From Saprospira grandis str. Lewin (GTDB lineage Bacteria; Bacteroidota; Bacteroidia; Chitinophagales; Saprospiraceae), in contig NC_016940.1 of the NCBI RefSeq assembly GCF_000250635.1, positions 968,995 through 1,032,994 of the forward strand: 64,000 nt of DNA, given 5' to 3'. The number at the start of each line of letters is the position of its first letter. Position 1 is the first letter of the stretch. The notes under the pieces were generated by a model, which did no database searches, was not told the origin of the DNA, and saw only the letters and a program-made list of their open reading frames with translations. The translations under genes and the position numbers were made by a program. Below, one piece after another: positions 1-7,458 of the stretch.

Positions 1-664
1 CATAAGTAGGTTCGTCCTCTTCATTTTCCTTGGGCAGTTCGATTTGCTCTTCACGACTTCCGAATTGGATTTCGATGGGCAAGAACTTACAATATTTATC
101 GAGTAGGCCTTGGATGCGGGCATCTTGGGCAAACTCATCATCCTCATCATTGAGGTAAAGGATGACTTCGGTACCGCGATCTGTTTTTTCGATATCCTCT
201 AGGGTATATTCGGGATCGCCTTCACAGCTCCATTGCACAGCTTTGGCGCCTTCTTTATAAGAGAGGGTGCGCACTTCTACCTTTTTGGCCACCATAAAAG
301 CCGAGTAAAAGCCCAGACCAAAATGGCCGATAATGCTGGCTTCGTCTTGGTATTGCTCCAAAAACTCTTTGGCAGAAGAAAAGGCGACCTGATTGAGGTA
401 CTTCATCACTTCTTCTTCCGTCATACCGATCCCTTGGTCCTTAATGGTTAGGGTTTTGGCCTCTGGGTTGGCGATAATTTGGATGCGGGGGTTATCTACC
501 TTGCCGGGGACTTCGCCACGGTTGGCCAAGGTAAGTAACTTAGAGCTGGCATCTACAGCATTGGCGACAAGCTCGCGCAAAAAGATTTCATGATCAGAGT
601 AGAGAAATTTCTTAATAATCGGGAAGATATTCTCGGTTTGTACCGAAATGTTACCTTTCTGCAT
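1..664 (-). CDS. htpG: Molecular chaperone HtpG (Hsp90), N-terminal part, cut by window edge
   Basis: Cytosolic ATP-dependent Hsp90 chaperone. The minus frame runs from the ATG at 664 without a stop to base 1, giving 221 codons of the N-terminal GHKL ATPase domain. Visible motifs are ELVANAVDA (E31 and N35, the ATP/Mg site), DQGIGMT near residue 80 and GHFGLGFYSAFMVA near residue 120, all typical of HtpG. The N-terminus MQKGNISVQTENIF aligns with Bacteroidota HtpG starts, which supports this ATG. The middle and C-terminal domains lie outside the window. The ankyrin gene upstream ends about 100 bp away on the same strand. Confidence 0.95.
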   Translation of the reverse strand, partial: MQKGNISVQTENIFPIIKKFLYSDHEIFLRELVANAVDASSKLLTLANRGEVPGKVDNPRIQIIANPEAKTLTIKDQGIGMTEEEVMKYLNQVAFSSAKEFLEQYQDEASIIGHFGLGFYSAFMVAKKVEVRTLSYKEGAKAVQWSCEGDPEYTLEDIEKTDRGTEVILYLNDEDDEFAQDARIQGLLDKYCKFLPIEIQFGSREEQIELPKENEEDEPTY

Positions 665-768
665 GTTGTGTTATTTTTTAGTCGATCTAAACAAGTTTAT
701 TGATCCAGTATGGATCTCGGCAGCCTTTTTTCAAAGCTTGTTCCAAGGCCGTATTTACTGACAGTTTG

Positions 769-1320
769 TCAGTTTTTGTCTTTTTCTGTCAGAGGATACT
801 GGGCCAAAAGGGCCAAAATTTTGGGATCGCCTTGGAGCTCGGCATGTTGGCGGATGCTCATTCCGCGTTGGTCCTTATGTTCTGGATTGGCTCCGGCATC
901 GAGCAGGGCCTTGGCGAGTTCTTCATGGCCAAAGGTAACGGCAAAAGTAAGGGCGGTAGCTCCATTATAATTTTCTTGATCGACTGTTGCGCCGGCCTCA
1001 ATCAGTTGCTGCAGGGCTTGGGCGTAGCCTTTGAAACAAACGCCCATCAAGGCGGTATTGCCAGAGGCATCTTGATGGTCCAAATTGGCCCCGGCTTTAA
1101 TGAGCTGGGCCAAAATGTCGGCTTGCTCGTAATAAGCGGCTAAAATGAGTAGATTATGGCCCCTCGCATTTTGGGCCTGCAACAAAGTCGGATCCTCTTT
1201 AAGCAAAGTTTGGAGTTTGGCCAAATCGCCTTGGCGGACCGCCTCAAAGGCGGCTTCTTTTTGGGCCGAAAGAAATTGAGTGCTCAACAAAAACAAGAAG
1301 AGATATAGGTAGTTTTTCAT
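769..1320 (-). CDS. Exported ankyrin-repeat protein next to catalase
   Basis: 183 residues: a signal peptide (MKNYLYLFLFLLSTQFLSAQ) followed by about four ankyrin repeats, seen as repeated blocks like NARGHNLLILAAYYEQADIL, DASGNTALMGVCFKGY, NYNGATALTFAVTFGHEEL and KDQRGMSIRQHAEL. It is probably periplasmic. It follows the exported catalase in the same direction, 66 bp downstream. In Pseudomonas an ankyrin protein (AnkB) encoded beside katB is needed for full catalase activity, so a helper role is a reasonable inference. A strong hairpin at 1351-1370 separates the two genes, so read-through or a separate promoter would be required. A small hairpin (757-773) overlaps its stop codon. Confidence 0.85.
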   Translation of the reverse strand: MKNYLYLFLFLLSTQFLSAQKEAAFEAVRQGDLAKLQTLLKEDPTLLQAQNARGHNLLILAAYYEQADILAQLIKAGANLDHQDASGNTALMGVCFKGYAQALQQLIEAGATVDQENYNGATALTFAVTFGHEELAKALLDAGANPEHKDQRGMSIRQHAELQGDPKILALLAQYPLTEKDKN

Positions 1321-1350
1321 GGCTAATGGGCTTAATTTTTTTTTGAAAAA

Positions 1351-1375
1351 GCAGCCCCAAAAGGGGCTGCTAGCG
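1351..1375 (-). terminator. Intrinsic terminator after the catalase gene
   Basis: On the minus strand GCAGCCCC-TTTT-GGGGCTGC forms a perfect 8-bp stem (1351-1370) and is read directly into TTTTT (1346-1350). It lies between the catalase stop and the ankyrin start, so it should reduce but may not abolish co-transcription. Confidence 0.75.
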
Positions 1376-1386
1376 GTAGAATAGAA

Positions 1387-2901
1387 TTACTTCATGAAAT
1401 CCTTTTGGCTAAAGCCTAGGGCTTTGGCTAGGCGCATGCCGTATTCTGCATCGGCCTTATAGAAATAGCCGATCATCGTTTTTTGGATATTTTTGTCTTT
1501 CACTTGGCCAAGATCGCCGGCTAGGTTGCTAATCAAGTTCTTTTGGTCCTGTTTAGAGAGGCTGCGGTAGAACTCGCCAGCTTGGGCAAAATCATTGGTT
1601 TTAGAGATTTTTTTCTGTCCAATTTTAGCCTGCTTAATCATTTGTTGATTGGCTCGGTACTGATTATCATCAGTGAGTTGGGCGCGGCTACTGGGTTGGT
1701 AATTCACATCTGCATTTTCAAAGTTTTGGTTGCGGCTGCTGGCGTAGCTATCTGAATTATAGTTATCGACCTGCATTTTGGGACGGTTCACTTCTGACTG
1801 CAGATAGTTGGGGCCTAAGCGGTGGCGGTGCGTATCGAAATAAGAGAACAGGCGGCCTTGCAAAAGCTTATCTTCAGAGGGTTCTACGCCGGGGATGAGG
1901 CTGCCCGGAGAAAAGGCGATAGACTCTACCTCTTGAAAATAATTGCGTGGATTTTTATTCAAATACATGGTCCCGATTTTAATCATTTCGATTTTATCTT
2001 CGGGCCAGTGTTTAGTGGCATCTAGGGGCCAAAAATCAAAGCTATGGATATCCTCTGCTTTGATAATTTGTACATAGAGGTCCCAAGCTGGGTAGCGGCC
2101 TTCTTTGATATCGGTAAACAAAGAAACCGTAGCATGTTGCCAGTCCTTGGCTTGTTGTTCGGCGGCTTCTTTTACCGTTAGGTTCTTTTCGCCTTGTTTA
2201 GAGACCCAAGTATACTTCACATAGACCATTTCGCCCTTTTTGTTGATCCATTTGAAGCCATGCACACTACTTCCATTCATATACTGATAGCCCTTGGGGA
2301 TACCATAATCAGAATAGAGGCGAGTGAGCATATGAGTAGACTCTGGAATATGCGAGAAGAAGTCGAAAAAGCGGTTGGGGTCTTGTTTATTGGTCACTGG
2401 AGAAGGCTTTAGCGAGTGGACCATATCGGGAAACTTGATGGCATCTCGGATAAAGAAGACTGGCAGGTTATTGCCCACAATATCATAATTGCCCATTTCG
2501 GTATAAAACTTCACGGCAAAACCGCGGGGATCACGGGCTGTTTCGGGAGACCCTTTACCGTGAATTACAGTAGAGAAGCGAACGGCCACCTCTGTTTTTT
2601 GTCCTACTTTTTGAAAAGGGGCCGCCAGGGTATATTCCGACATATCCTTACTGGCCTCAAAATAGCCAAAGGCGCCAGCGCCACGGGCGTGGACCACTCT
2701 TTCGGGGATGCGTTCACGGTCAAAAGCGGCTAGCTTTTCAATCAGGTAAATATCTTCTAAAAGCACAGGGCCATACTCCCCTACTGTTTTAGAATTTTGG
2801 TTGTCGCCAACAGGGGCGCCAGTGTTGGAGCGCAATACTTCTTGAGCTTGCAGGCCAAAGCCAAGCAGCAAGAAAAGCGCAATGCATAGTGGTTTACTCA
2901 T
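1387..2901 (-). CDS. katA: Exported clade-3-like heme catalase
   Basis: 504-residue monofunctional catalase (2 H2O2 to 2 H2O + O2). The proximal signature FDRERIPERVVHARGAGAFG contains catalytic H71; the distal Asn is in GNNLPVFF (about N144); the heme-ligand signature RLFSYFDTHRHRLGPNY carries Tyr354. A signal peptide with the end GLQAQ precedes the mature protein, so this enzyme is expected in the periplasm or beyond, unlike most cytosolic small-subunit catalases. Length matches the roughly 480-residue small-subunit family plus leader. Partner: the adjacent ankyrin protein. A 14-bp palindrome (2979-2992) sits about 78 bp upstream of the start and is a candidate peroxide-responsive operator. 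Confidence 0.95.
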   Translation of the reverse strand: MSKPLCIALFLLLGFGLQAQEVLRSNTGAPVGDNQNSKTVGEYGPVLLEDIYLIEKLAAFDRERIPERVVHARGAGAFGYFEASKDMSEYTLAAPFQKVGQKTEVAVRFSTVIHGKGSPETARDPRGFAVKFYTEMGNYDIVGNNLPVFFIRDAIKFPDMVHSLKPSPVTNKQDPNRFFDFFSHIPESTHMLTRLYSDYGIPKGYQYMNGSSVHGFKWINKKGEMVYVKYTWVSKQGEKNLTVKEAAEQQAKDWQHATVSLFTDIKEGRYPAWDLYVQIIKAEDIHSFDFWPLDATKHWPEDKIEMIKIGTMYLNKNPRNYFQEVESIAFSPGSLIPGVEPSEDKLLQGRLFSYFDTHRHRLGPNYLQSEVNRPKMQVDNYNSDSYASSRNQNFENADVNYQPSSRAQLTDDNQYRANQQMIKQAKIGQKKISKTNDFAQAGEFYRSLSKQDQKNLISNLAGDLGQVKDKNIQKTMIGYFYKADAEYGMRLAKALGFSQKDFMK

Positions 2902-2978
2902 CTTAAAATAGATTTTGATTAAAAACTAGGGCTAAGGTAAAAGATGAGTAGTATTGTTGCAATTGATGTTATTCGGCG

Positions 2979-2992
2979 TTATATCGATATAA
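2979..2992. promoter_or_regulatory. Candidate PerR/Fur-like palindrome upstream of catalase
   Basis: TTATATCGATATAA is a perfect 14-bp palindrome, framed by ATTGAT (2962-2967) and ATCAAT (2992-2997). It resembles the AT-rich PerR/Fur boxes (TTATAAT-N-ATTATAA), but the half-site spacing differs by one base, so the regulator is uncertain. Confidence 0.35.
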
Positions 2993-3109
2993 TCAATATT
3001 AGATTTTAGAGGACCGAAGGCGATGCCTTAAAAAAATAGCTGGCCGAGCCAAAAAACCAGAGCAAAGAGGGTCAAAGCAGGGCGATTACATCTGGCTGAG
3101 GGATGGACA

Positions 3110-3230
3110 GCAGGGCGGCGAAGCCGCAGACCCAGCAAAATGAGCGCAGCGAAATTTTGCGCAGGGCCGAGCGAACAGCGAGCTGCGAAACAGCCCGACC
3201 CGAGCGAAGCGAGTGGGCAGCCCCAAAAAA
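3110..3230. repeat. GC-rich stem-loop repeat, copy A
   Basis: First copy of a family seen throughout the window. Shared words are GCAGGGCCGAGC(G/A)(A/G)(A/C)C, GC(G/A)AGC(C/T), GCCGCAGACC and a terminal (A/C)(G)GCCCCAAAAAA; most of each copy consists of short nested inverted repeats. Here the arm runs from GGCGGCGAAGCCGCAGACC to GGGCAGCCCC. It lies in the 404-bp gap between the catalase and the M43 protease, which otherwise holds the palindrome at 2979 and the terminator at 3231. Confidence 0.75.
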
Positions 3231-3262
3231 AACTCCCCTCAATAAAGATTGAGAGGAGTTTA
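3231..3262 (-). terminator. Intrinsic terminator after the M43 protease
   Basis: Minus strand AAACTCC-T-CTCAAT / ATTGAG-G-GGAGTTT stem (one mismatch) with a four-base loop, followed by a run of T (TTTTTTTT). Located 43 bp past the protease stop. Confidence 0.8.
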
Positions 3263-3305
3263 GAAAATAGGAACCAGCTTAAAGGGTTGCTCTATTATTT
3301 AGGGC

Positions 3306-4877
3306 TTAGGGTTGCACCACCACTTTGTGGCTAATGCGTTCTTGAGCCGTTTCGATTTGCACGAAATAAACGCCGGGGGCAAGATCGTTGGTGTAGAGTG
3401 TTTCTACTTGTTTGCCGGGGGCGATTTGGATGCTTTGGCTAGGCAACATTTGCTGGCCGAGCTGGTTCGTCAACTTGATGTTCACCTCAGTCAACTGGCT
3501 CACTTCGATTTCGATATTGAGCTCATCGTTATTCCCGATAGGATTGGGAAAAACGCGAGAAGACTGCAAAGGAAGAGCGGTTGTTTCAATGCCTGTGGCC
3601 CAGTTGGCCGTGCTAAAGTCTGCGGGAGCAGAAACGAAGTTGCTACAAACATCGTAGGCGGTCATTCCTTGAACAGACCAGCGGTACTGCGAGTTAGGTT
3701 GTAGGCTCACCCAGTAGAACTCATCGCTAGTGATATAGCTAGCTACGGGTATGGCTGCGCCACCTACGATGCGTTCCAACTTAACGAGATAATAGCTATT
3801 AGAAGCGTCGCCGGTCCAGCGCAACTCTACTTGATTAGGGCTACCGACTAGGGCGCCAGCGTTGGGCCAGTCAATAGAAGGAGCGGCTGAGCTATAAAGC
3901 GGGCTAGGGGTATCGAAGAGGTGGTATCCTCTAGACACAAAATCGAGGAGGATAGCATCTTTTTGCTCATCAGAGAACTGCGAGAGGCAGTTATCATTGA
4001 AATAGCTCATGAAGTTTGTTTCATCGGGATCGATCATTACGCTATCGGGATCGTAGAAAATGGCCGTTTGGGGACAGTTTGCACGATCAGAAGAGTAATC
4101 GGGGCGGGTATCGCAGAAACCATCGGCAGCGATTTGGCAGTTTTCGCCAGCAGCGCCACGGACTACTTTTTCTACTTGCATACCGCCCACTTGGCCGGGA
4201 GCTTTACCGTTTAGTTCCTCATTGGCGTAGTTGGTTCCTTCCCAACCGAAGAAAGTATGCGGGAGGGTAAAGAAGTGGCCCAACTCATGCGTAAGCGTGG
4301 GGTCGCCGGGGCCTACACCTGTTTTGAAAGAGAAAACTACATCCAAAAAGCTAGTATAATAAGCCAAGAACTGATCATTGGCTGTTACATTTCGGCCCAC
4401 AAAGATATTGAGTACTCCGGGCACCTTATATAGCGACATGAAGTAGATGGCCGTGGGGTTTCCTGAGCCATTACCGTGGTTATAGAGTAGGCTATTGGGA
4501 ATGTAATTGATATTATAGATATAGAACTGGATATTTTGGCCACGGTAGTCATCATTCAAGCGACAAACTGAGCCCAAAACACGCTCTACATCTACATAAC
4601 CAGAACCGTCATTTTCTCCACAGACATGAAACTGCAAAGGCACATAAGAGATGCTATCATTGGCGGCCCGGCTTGCTTTGAAGGCCGTAAACTCTTGCAT
4701 GAGCTCGGCCCGATTGCGGCGGTGTTCCATCAAGCTATTTTTACGTTCTAGCTGTGTTTCCACTGTAGTTCCGCAACCAATATGGTTGTGGCCTGTTTGC
4801 TGAGCCTGTAGGCCCGAAAATGCGCTACCCCCCAACAGGCAGAAGAGGAAAAGTAGGCGGAATAAAGATGTTTGCAT
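3306..4877 (-). CDS. Secreted M43-family zinc metalloprotease with T9SS sorting domain
   Basis: 523 residues. A signal peptide (MQTSLFRLLFLFCLLGG...LQAQ) is followed by a pappalysin/ulilysin-type M43 catalytic domain with the zinc motif HELGHFFTLPH (H197, E198, H201, H207), then a fibronectin-like segment (about 335-425), and a C-terminal type A T9SS sorting domain (VFPNPIGNNDELNIEIE ... LAPGVYFVQIE ... KVVVQP). It should be exported by Sec, then moved across the outer membrane by the type IX system and cleaved. The open frame extends four codons further to a GTG at 4889; I chose the ATG at 4877 because it begins the leader. No operon partner; transcribed divergently from mdh. Confidence 0.9.
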   Translation of the reverse strand: MQTSLFRLLFLFCLLGGSAFSGLQAQQTGHNHIGCGTTVETQLERKNSLMEHRRNRAELMQEFTAFKASRAANDSISYVPLQFHVCGENDGSGYVDVERVLGSVCRLNDDYRGQNIQFYIYNINYIPNSLLYNHGNGSGNPTAIYFMSLYKVPGVLNIFVGRNVTANDQFLAYYTSFLDVVFSFKTGVGPGDPTLTHELGHFFTLPHTFFGWEGTNYANEELNGKAPGQVGGMQVEKVVRGAAGENCQIAADGFCDTRPDYSSDRANCPQTAIFYDPDSVMIDPDETNFMSYFNDNCLSQFSDEQKDAILLDFVSRGYHLFDTPSPLYSSAAPSIDWPNAGALVGSPNQVELRWTGDASNSYYLVKLERIVGGAAIPVASYITSDEFYWVSLQPNSQYRWSVQGMTAYDVCSNFVSAPADFSTANWATGIETTALPLQSSRVFPNPIGNNDELNIEIEVSQLTEVNIKLTNQLGQQMLPSQSIQIAPGKQVETLYTNDLAPGVYFVQIETAQERISHKVVVQP

Positions 4878-5279
4878 AAATATAAGCACTTTAGGATTTT
4901 ATTAAAGCAGGCCTGCAAAAGCCCAAAAGTTAGTTCGCTTTGGTAGCGTCTATTATAATAACGTAGCAAAGTGTAGAGAGGTTTTTCGATTTTTTTTGGC
5001 CTACTGCTAAGCTTTTGTAAAAAAGTAAGGGCGGGCTTTAGAATCATCGAAAAAACTGTATATTAGCTGCTGTTCTTGGGCCTAAATTAAGGAATTCTTA
5101 ATTATACCTTGAGCAAAAGCCTAGCAAAATTACATTATATAGATGTATTGACAAAATGCCTTGGCGCATTTAGTCCAGACTTAGGCTTGGCAAATGCCAA
5201 AGAATTTCATCCGCAGCAAAGAACGACAAGCGCTCTTTGCCTATTCAAAATATCCTATAAAACTTATATTCAATACAGT
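4878..5279. other. Divergent intergenic region between the protease and mdh
   Basis: 402 bp without a convincing gene. It must carry promoters for both flanking genes, but I find no good TAnnTTTG box on either strand. Open frames crossing it (a TTG-started upstream extension of mdh and a minus frame at 4748-5047) lack family support. Confidence 0.5.
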
Positions 5280-6233
5280 ATGAAAAAAGTAACTGTAGTT
5301 GGAGCCGGAAATGTAGGTGCTACTTGCGCTAATGTTTTGGCTCACGAAAACATCGTGAACGAAGTAGTATTGCTAGACCTTAAAGGCGATATGGCCGCAG
5401 GTAAAGCCCTTGATAGCTTCCAACAAGCCCCCATCGATGGCTATAGCACTCGTATCATCGGTACTTCTGACTATAAATATACCGAGAACTCTGATATCGT
5501 AGTCATTACTGCGGGTATCCCTCGCCGCCCTGGCATGAGCCGCGATGACTTGATCGCTACTAACGCCAAAATTGTTACTTCTGTAACTAAATCTATCCTT
5601 GAGTATAGCGAAAATCCCATCATCATTGTGGTCTCTAACCCTCTTGATGTAATGACTTACGCTGCTTTCAAAGCTTCTGGTTTGCCCTCAAACCGCGTAA
5701 TGGGTATGGCTGGTATCCTCGATACTGCCCGCTACCGCGCTTTCTTGTCTATGGAGCTCAATGTTTCTCCCCGCGATATCCAGGCGGTGCTTATGGGTGG
5801 ACATGGCGACACGATGGTGCCTTTGCCCCGCTACACCACTGTAGCCGGTATCCCTGTTACTGAACTTATCGAGGAAGATAAACTCAATGCGATCATTGAG
5901 CGCACTAAAAAAGGTGGTGGAGAACTCGTTAAACTAATGGGTACTTCTGCTTGGTATGCTCCCGGTGCTGCTGCTGCCCAAATGGTAGGCGCTATCGTGC
6001 GCAACGAACAACGCATTTTCCCTTGCTGCGCTTGGCTAAAAGGCCAGTATGGCGTAGAAGATCTTTACCTTGGTGTTCCCGTGAAATTGGGTAGCAACGG
6101 TATCGAACAGGTAATCGAATTGAAACTCAATGAGGAAGAAAAGCAGTTGCTCGATACTTCTGAAAAGGCGGTACGCTCTGTCGTAAAAACCTTTGAAGGG
6201 ATGGGCTTGCTAGAAGAGAAAGAAGAGGCTTAG
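5280..6233 (+). CDS. mdh: Malate dehydrogenase, NAD-dependent
   Basis: 317-residue LDH-like malate dehydrogenase of the TCA cycle (malate + NAD+ to oxaloacetate + NADH). The Rossmann motif VGAGNVGAT begins at residue 7, D33 in VVLLDLKG indicates NAD rather than NADP, the substrate arginines are in AGIPRRPGMSRDD (R82/R83, R89) and LDTARYR (R151), and the catalytic histidine is H175 in MGGHGDTMV. The frame is open 57 codons further upstream to a TTG, but MKKVTVVGAGN is the family's normal start. It ends with a strong terminator at 6255, so it is monocistronic. Confidence 0.96.
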   Translation: MKKVTVVGAGNVGATCANVLAHENIVNEVVLLDLKGDMAAGKALDSFQQAPIDGYSTRIIGTSDYKYTENSDIVVITAGIPRRPGMSRDDLIATNAKIVTSVTKSILEYSENPIIIVVSNPLDVMTYAAFKASGLPSNRVMGMAGILDTARYRAFLSMELNVSPRDIQAVLMGGHGDTMVPLPRYTTVAGIPVTELIEEDKLNAIIERTKKGGGELVKLMGTSAWYAPGAAAAQMVGAIVRNEQRIFPCCAWLKGQYGVEDLYLGVPVKLGSNGIEQVIELKLNEEEKQLLDTSEKAVRSVVKTFEGMGLLEEKEEA

Positions 6234-6254
6234 TCCTTTCTTTATAGCTATCCA

Positions 6255-6298
6255 AAAGGCTTAAAAGTGGTGTTTACTGCTTTTAAGCCTTTTTTTTT
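6255..6298 (+). terminator. Intrinsic terminator of mdh
   Basis: AAAGGCTTAAAAG ... CTTTTAAGCCTTT forms a 13-bp stem (6255-6267 with 6280-6292) followed by T6 and then the GC-rich block. Confidence 0.85.
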
Positions 6299-6857
6299 GG
6301 GGCCTCCTGCCTGCGGCAGGCGCTACGCTTTGGGGCTCGCTGTTCGCTCGGCCCTTCGGCGCTTTCAGCGCCTTGGTCTGGCCTGACGGCCACCCCGCCG
6401 CATCGCTAGGCCTGCGGCGGCTTCGCCGCCTGCTAGCTGTGGCTGCAGGTTGAAACCAGCAGCCAATTTAGGTGCAGCAGAGCCCGCTCCTGACCAACAA
6501 TTGGCCTGCAGCTTAAAAGCCGCAGGACCTGAAAACCAAATATATCCTTCCCACAAACAAAGCAGGGGCTTTTAAGCCGCTGCGGCGAGAAAGACCAAAG
6601 CCCAACAAGAATGGCTGCGGCCTTTAGGCTGCAGATAGCGGCAAAGCCGCCATGGCCGAAGGCCAAACGGCCTAGCGATGGTAGGCAGTGCGGCGAAGCC
6701 GCAGACCAAGGCCGTCAGGCCACAGGGCCGAGCGACCCGACCAACGGGAGCCGACGCAGCGAAGCAAGTAACAGCGAGCCCCGAAACGACAACAAGGACT
6801 TTAGTCCGCAGTTCGACGACCAACGGGAGTAACCGCCCGCCGAAGGCGGGAGGCCCC
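6299..6857. repeat. Composite GC-rich palindromic block B
   Basis: A 559-bp block: left arm 6299-6419 (GGGGCCTCCTGCC ... CATCGCTAGGCC), central element 6420-6672, and an inverted right arm 6660-6857 (GGCCTAGCGATG ... GGCGGGAGGCCCC). The outer ends GGGGCCTCC.. and ..GGGAGGCCCC are complementary, so the whole block could fold into one large hairpin. It lies immediately downstream of the first immunity-like gene and upstream (on the plus map) ends at the mdh terminator. Open frames inside it are artefacts of the GC bias. Confidence 0.75.
6420..6672. repeat. Long dispersed repeat, copy 1
   Basis: About 250 bp nearly identical to 9118-9376: both contain CTGCTAGCTGTGGCTGCAGG, the hairpin GGCTGCAGGTTGAAACCAGC, AGCAGGGGCTTTTAAGCCGC, GAATGGCTGCGGCCTTTAGG and GCCATGGCCGAAGGCCAAAC. 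Differences are concentrated in the stretch after TTTAGGT. It forms the centre of the composite block; no gene is recognisable. Confidence 0.8.
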
Positions 6858-6919
6858 ATGATTTTGAAATCTAAATTAGATGTATAGTATTTTTGATTAC
6901 AAGCTATAAATAACTTAGG

Positions 6920-7369
6920 TTACTTTCCCCACTCATCAACATTTAAGTCCTCATAAATATCAGCCTCTAAATAGAATTCTTTAAAGAAATCATAACGATT
7001 TTTACCAATACCCGGTATCATTATTTTTTTATCTTCAAAGGTATATACCCTAATAATTTGCCCTAAACTGCCATCAGGACCTCCAACAGGACTAATATTA
7101 ATATTGATAAACGAAGAGTTGTCAAAATACAAATAATAATTATCATCATCTATTGAATCTCGTATATCAATTAGGGTGGCTCTTTTCCTGTCCCCATCAA
7201 AAGATATATCTATTTCTTCAAACAAAGAAAGATCAATTTCTTTTCTATCCTTAAGATAGAAGGAGATACCGCTGAAAAATATTACAGTCTGACAGCCACT
7301 TCTTAAGATGATTATTTCTTTTAGTCCTAGACTACTTCCTTCAATATTTCTAAAAAAAACTTTATCCAT
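6920..7369 (-). CDS. Hypothetical protein, probable immunity protein of Rhs toxin 1
   Basis: 149 residues, acidic, no signal peptide, no recognised motif (starts MDKVFFRNIEGSS, ends YEDLNVDEWGK). It lies 89 bp downstream of the Rhs tip/toxin gene on the same strand and is AT-rich like it, unlike the surrounding GC-rich repeats. Size, acidity and place directly after an Rhs C-terminal toxin are what one expects of a cognate immunity protein; the function is inferred from position only. Confidence 0.6.
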   Translation of the reverse strand: MDKVFFRNIEGSSLGLKEIIILRSGCQTVIFFSGISFYLKDRKEIDLSLFEEIDISFDGDRKRATLIDIRDSIDDDNYYLYFDNSSFININISPVGGPDGSLGQIIRVYTFEDKKIMIPGIGKNRYDFFKEFYLEADIYEDLNVDEWGK

Positions 7370-7458
7370 AATTATTACATTTTATACGGCTATAAAGCCC
7401 ATATTTTATTATTGAATTTTACACACAATCTCTAATAATCCTCGAAAGTCATTATTTT

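Noticed and set aside
4748..5047. Minus-strand frame of 99 codons upstream of the protease
   Set aside because: No ATG with context; overlaps the beginning of the protease gene in another frame.
5109..5279. N-terminal extension of malate dehydrogenase from a TTG
   Set aside because: The family starts at MKKVTVVGAGN; the 57 extra residues match nothing and have non-coding character.
6365..6859. Several overlapping open frames in blocks B, C and others (Ala/Gly/Pro/Arg-rich)
   Set aside because: They occur on both strands in every GC-rich repeat copy and have no conserved frame between copies.
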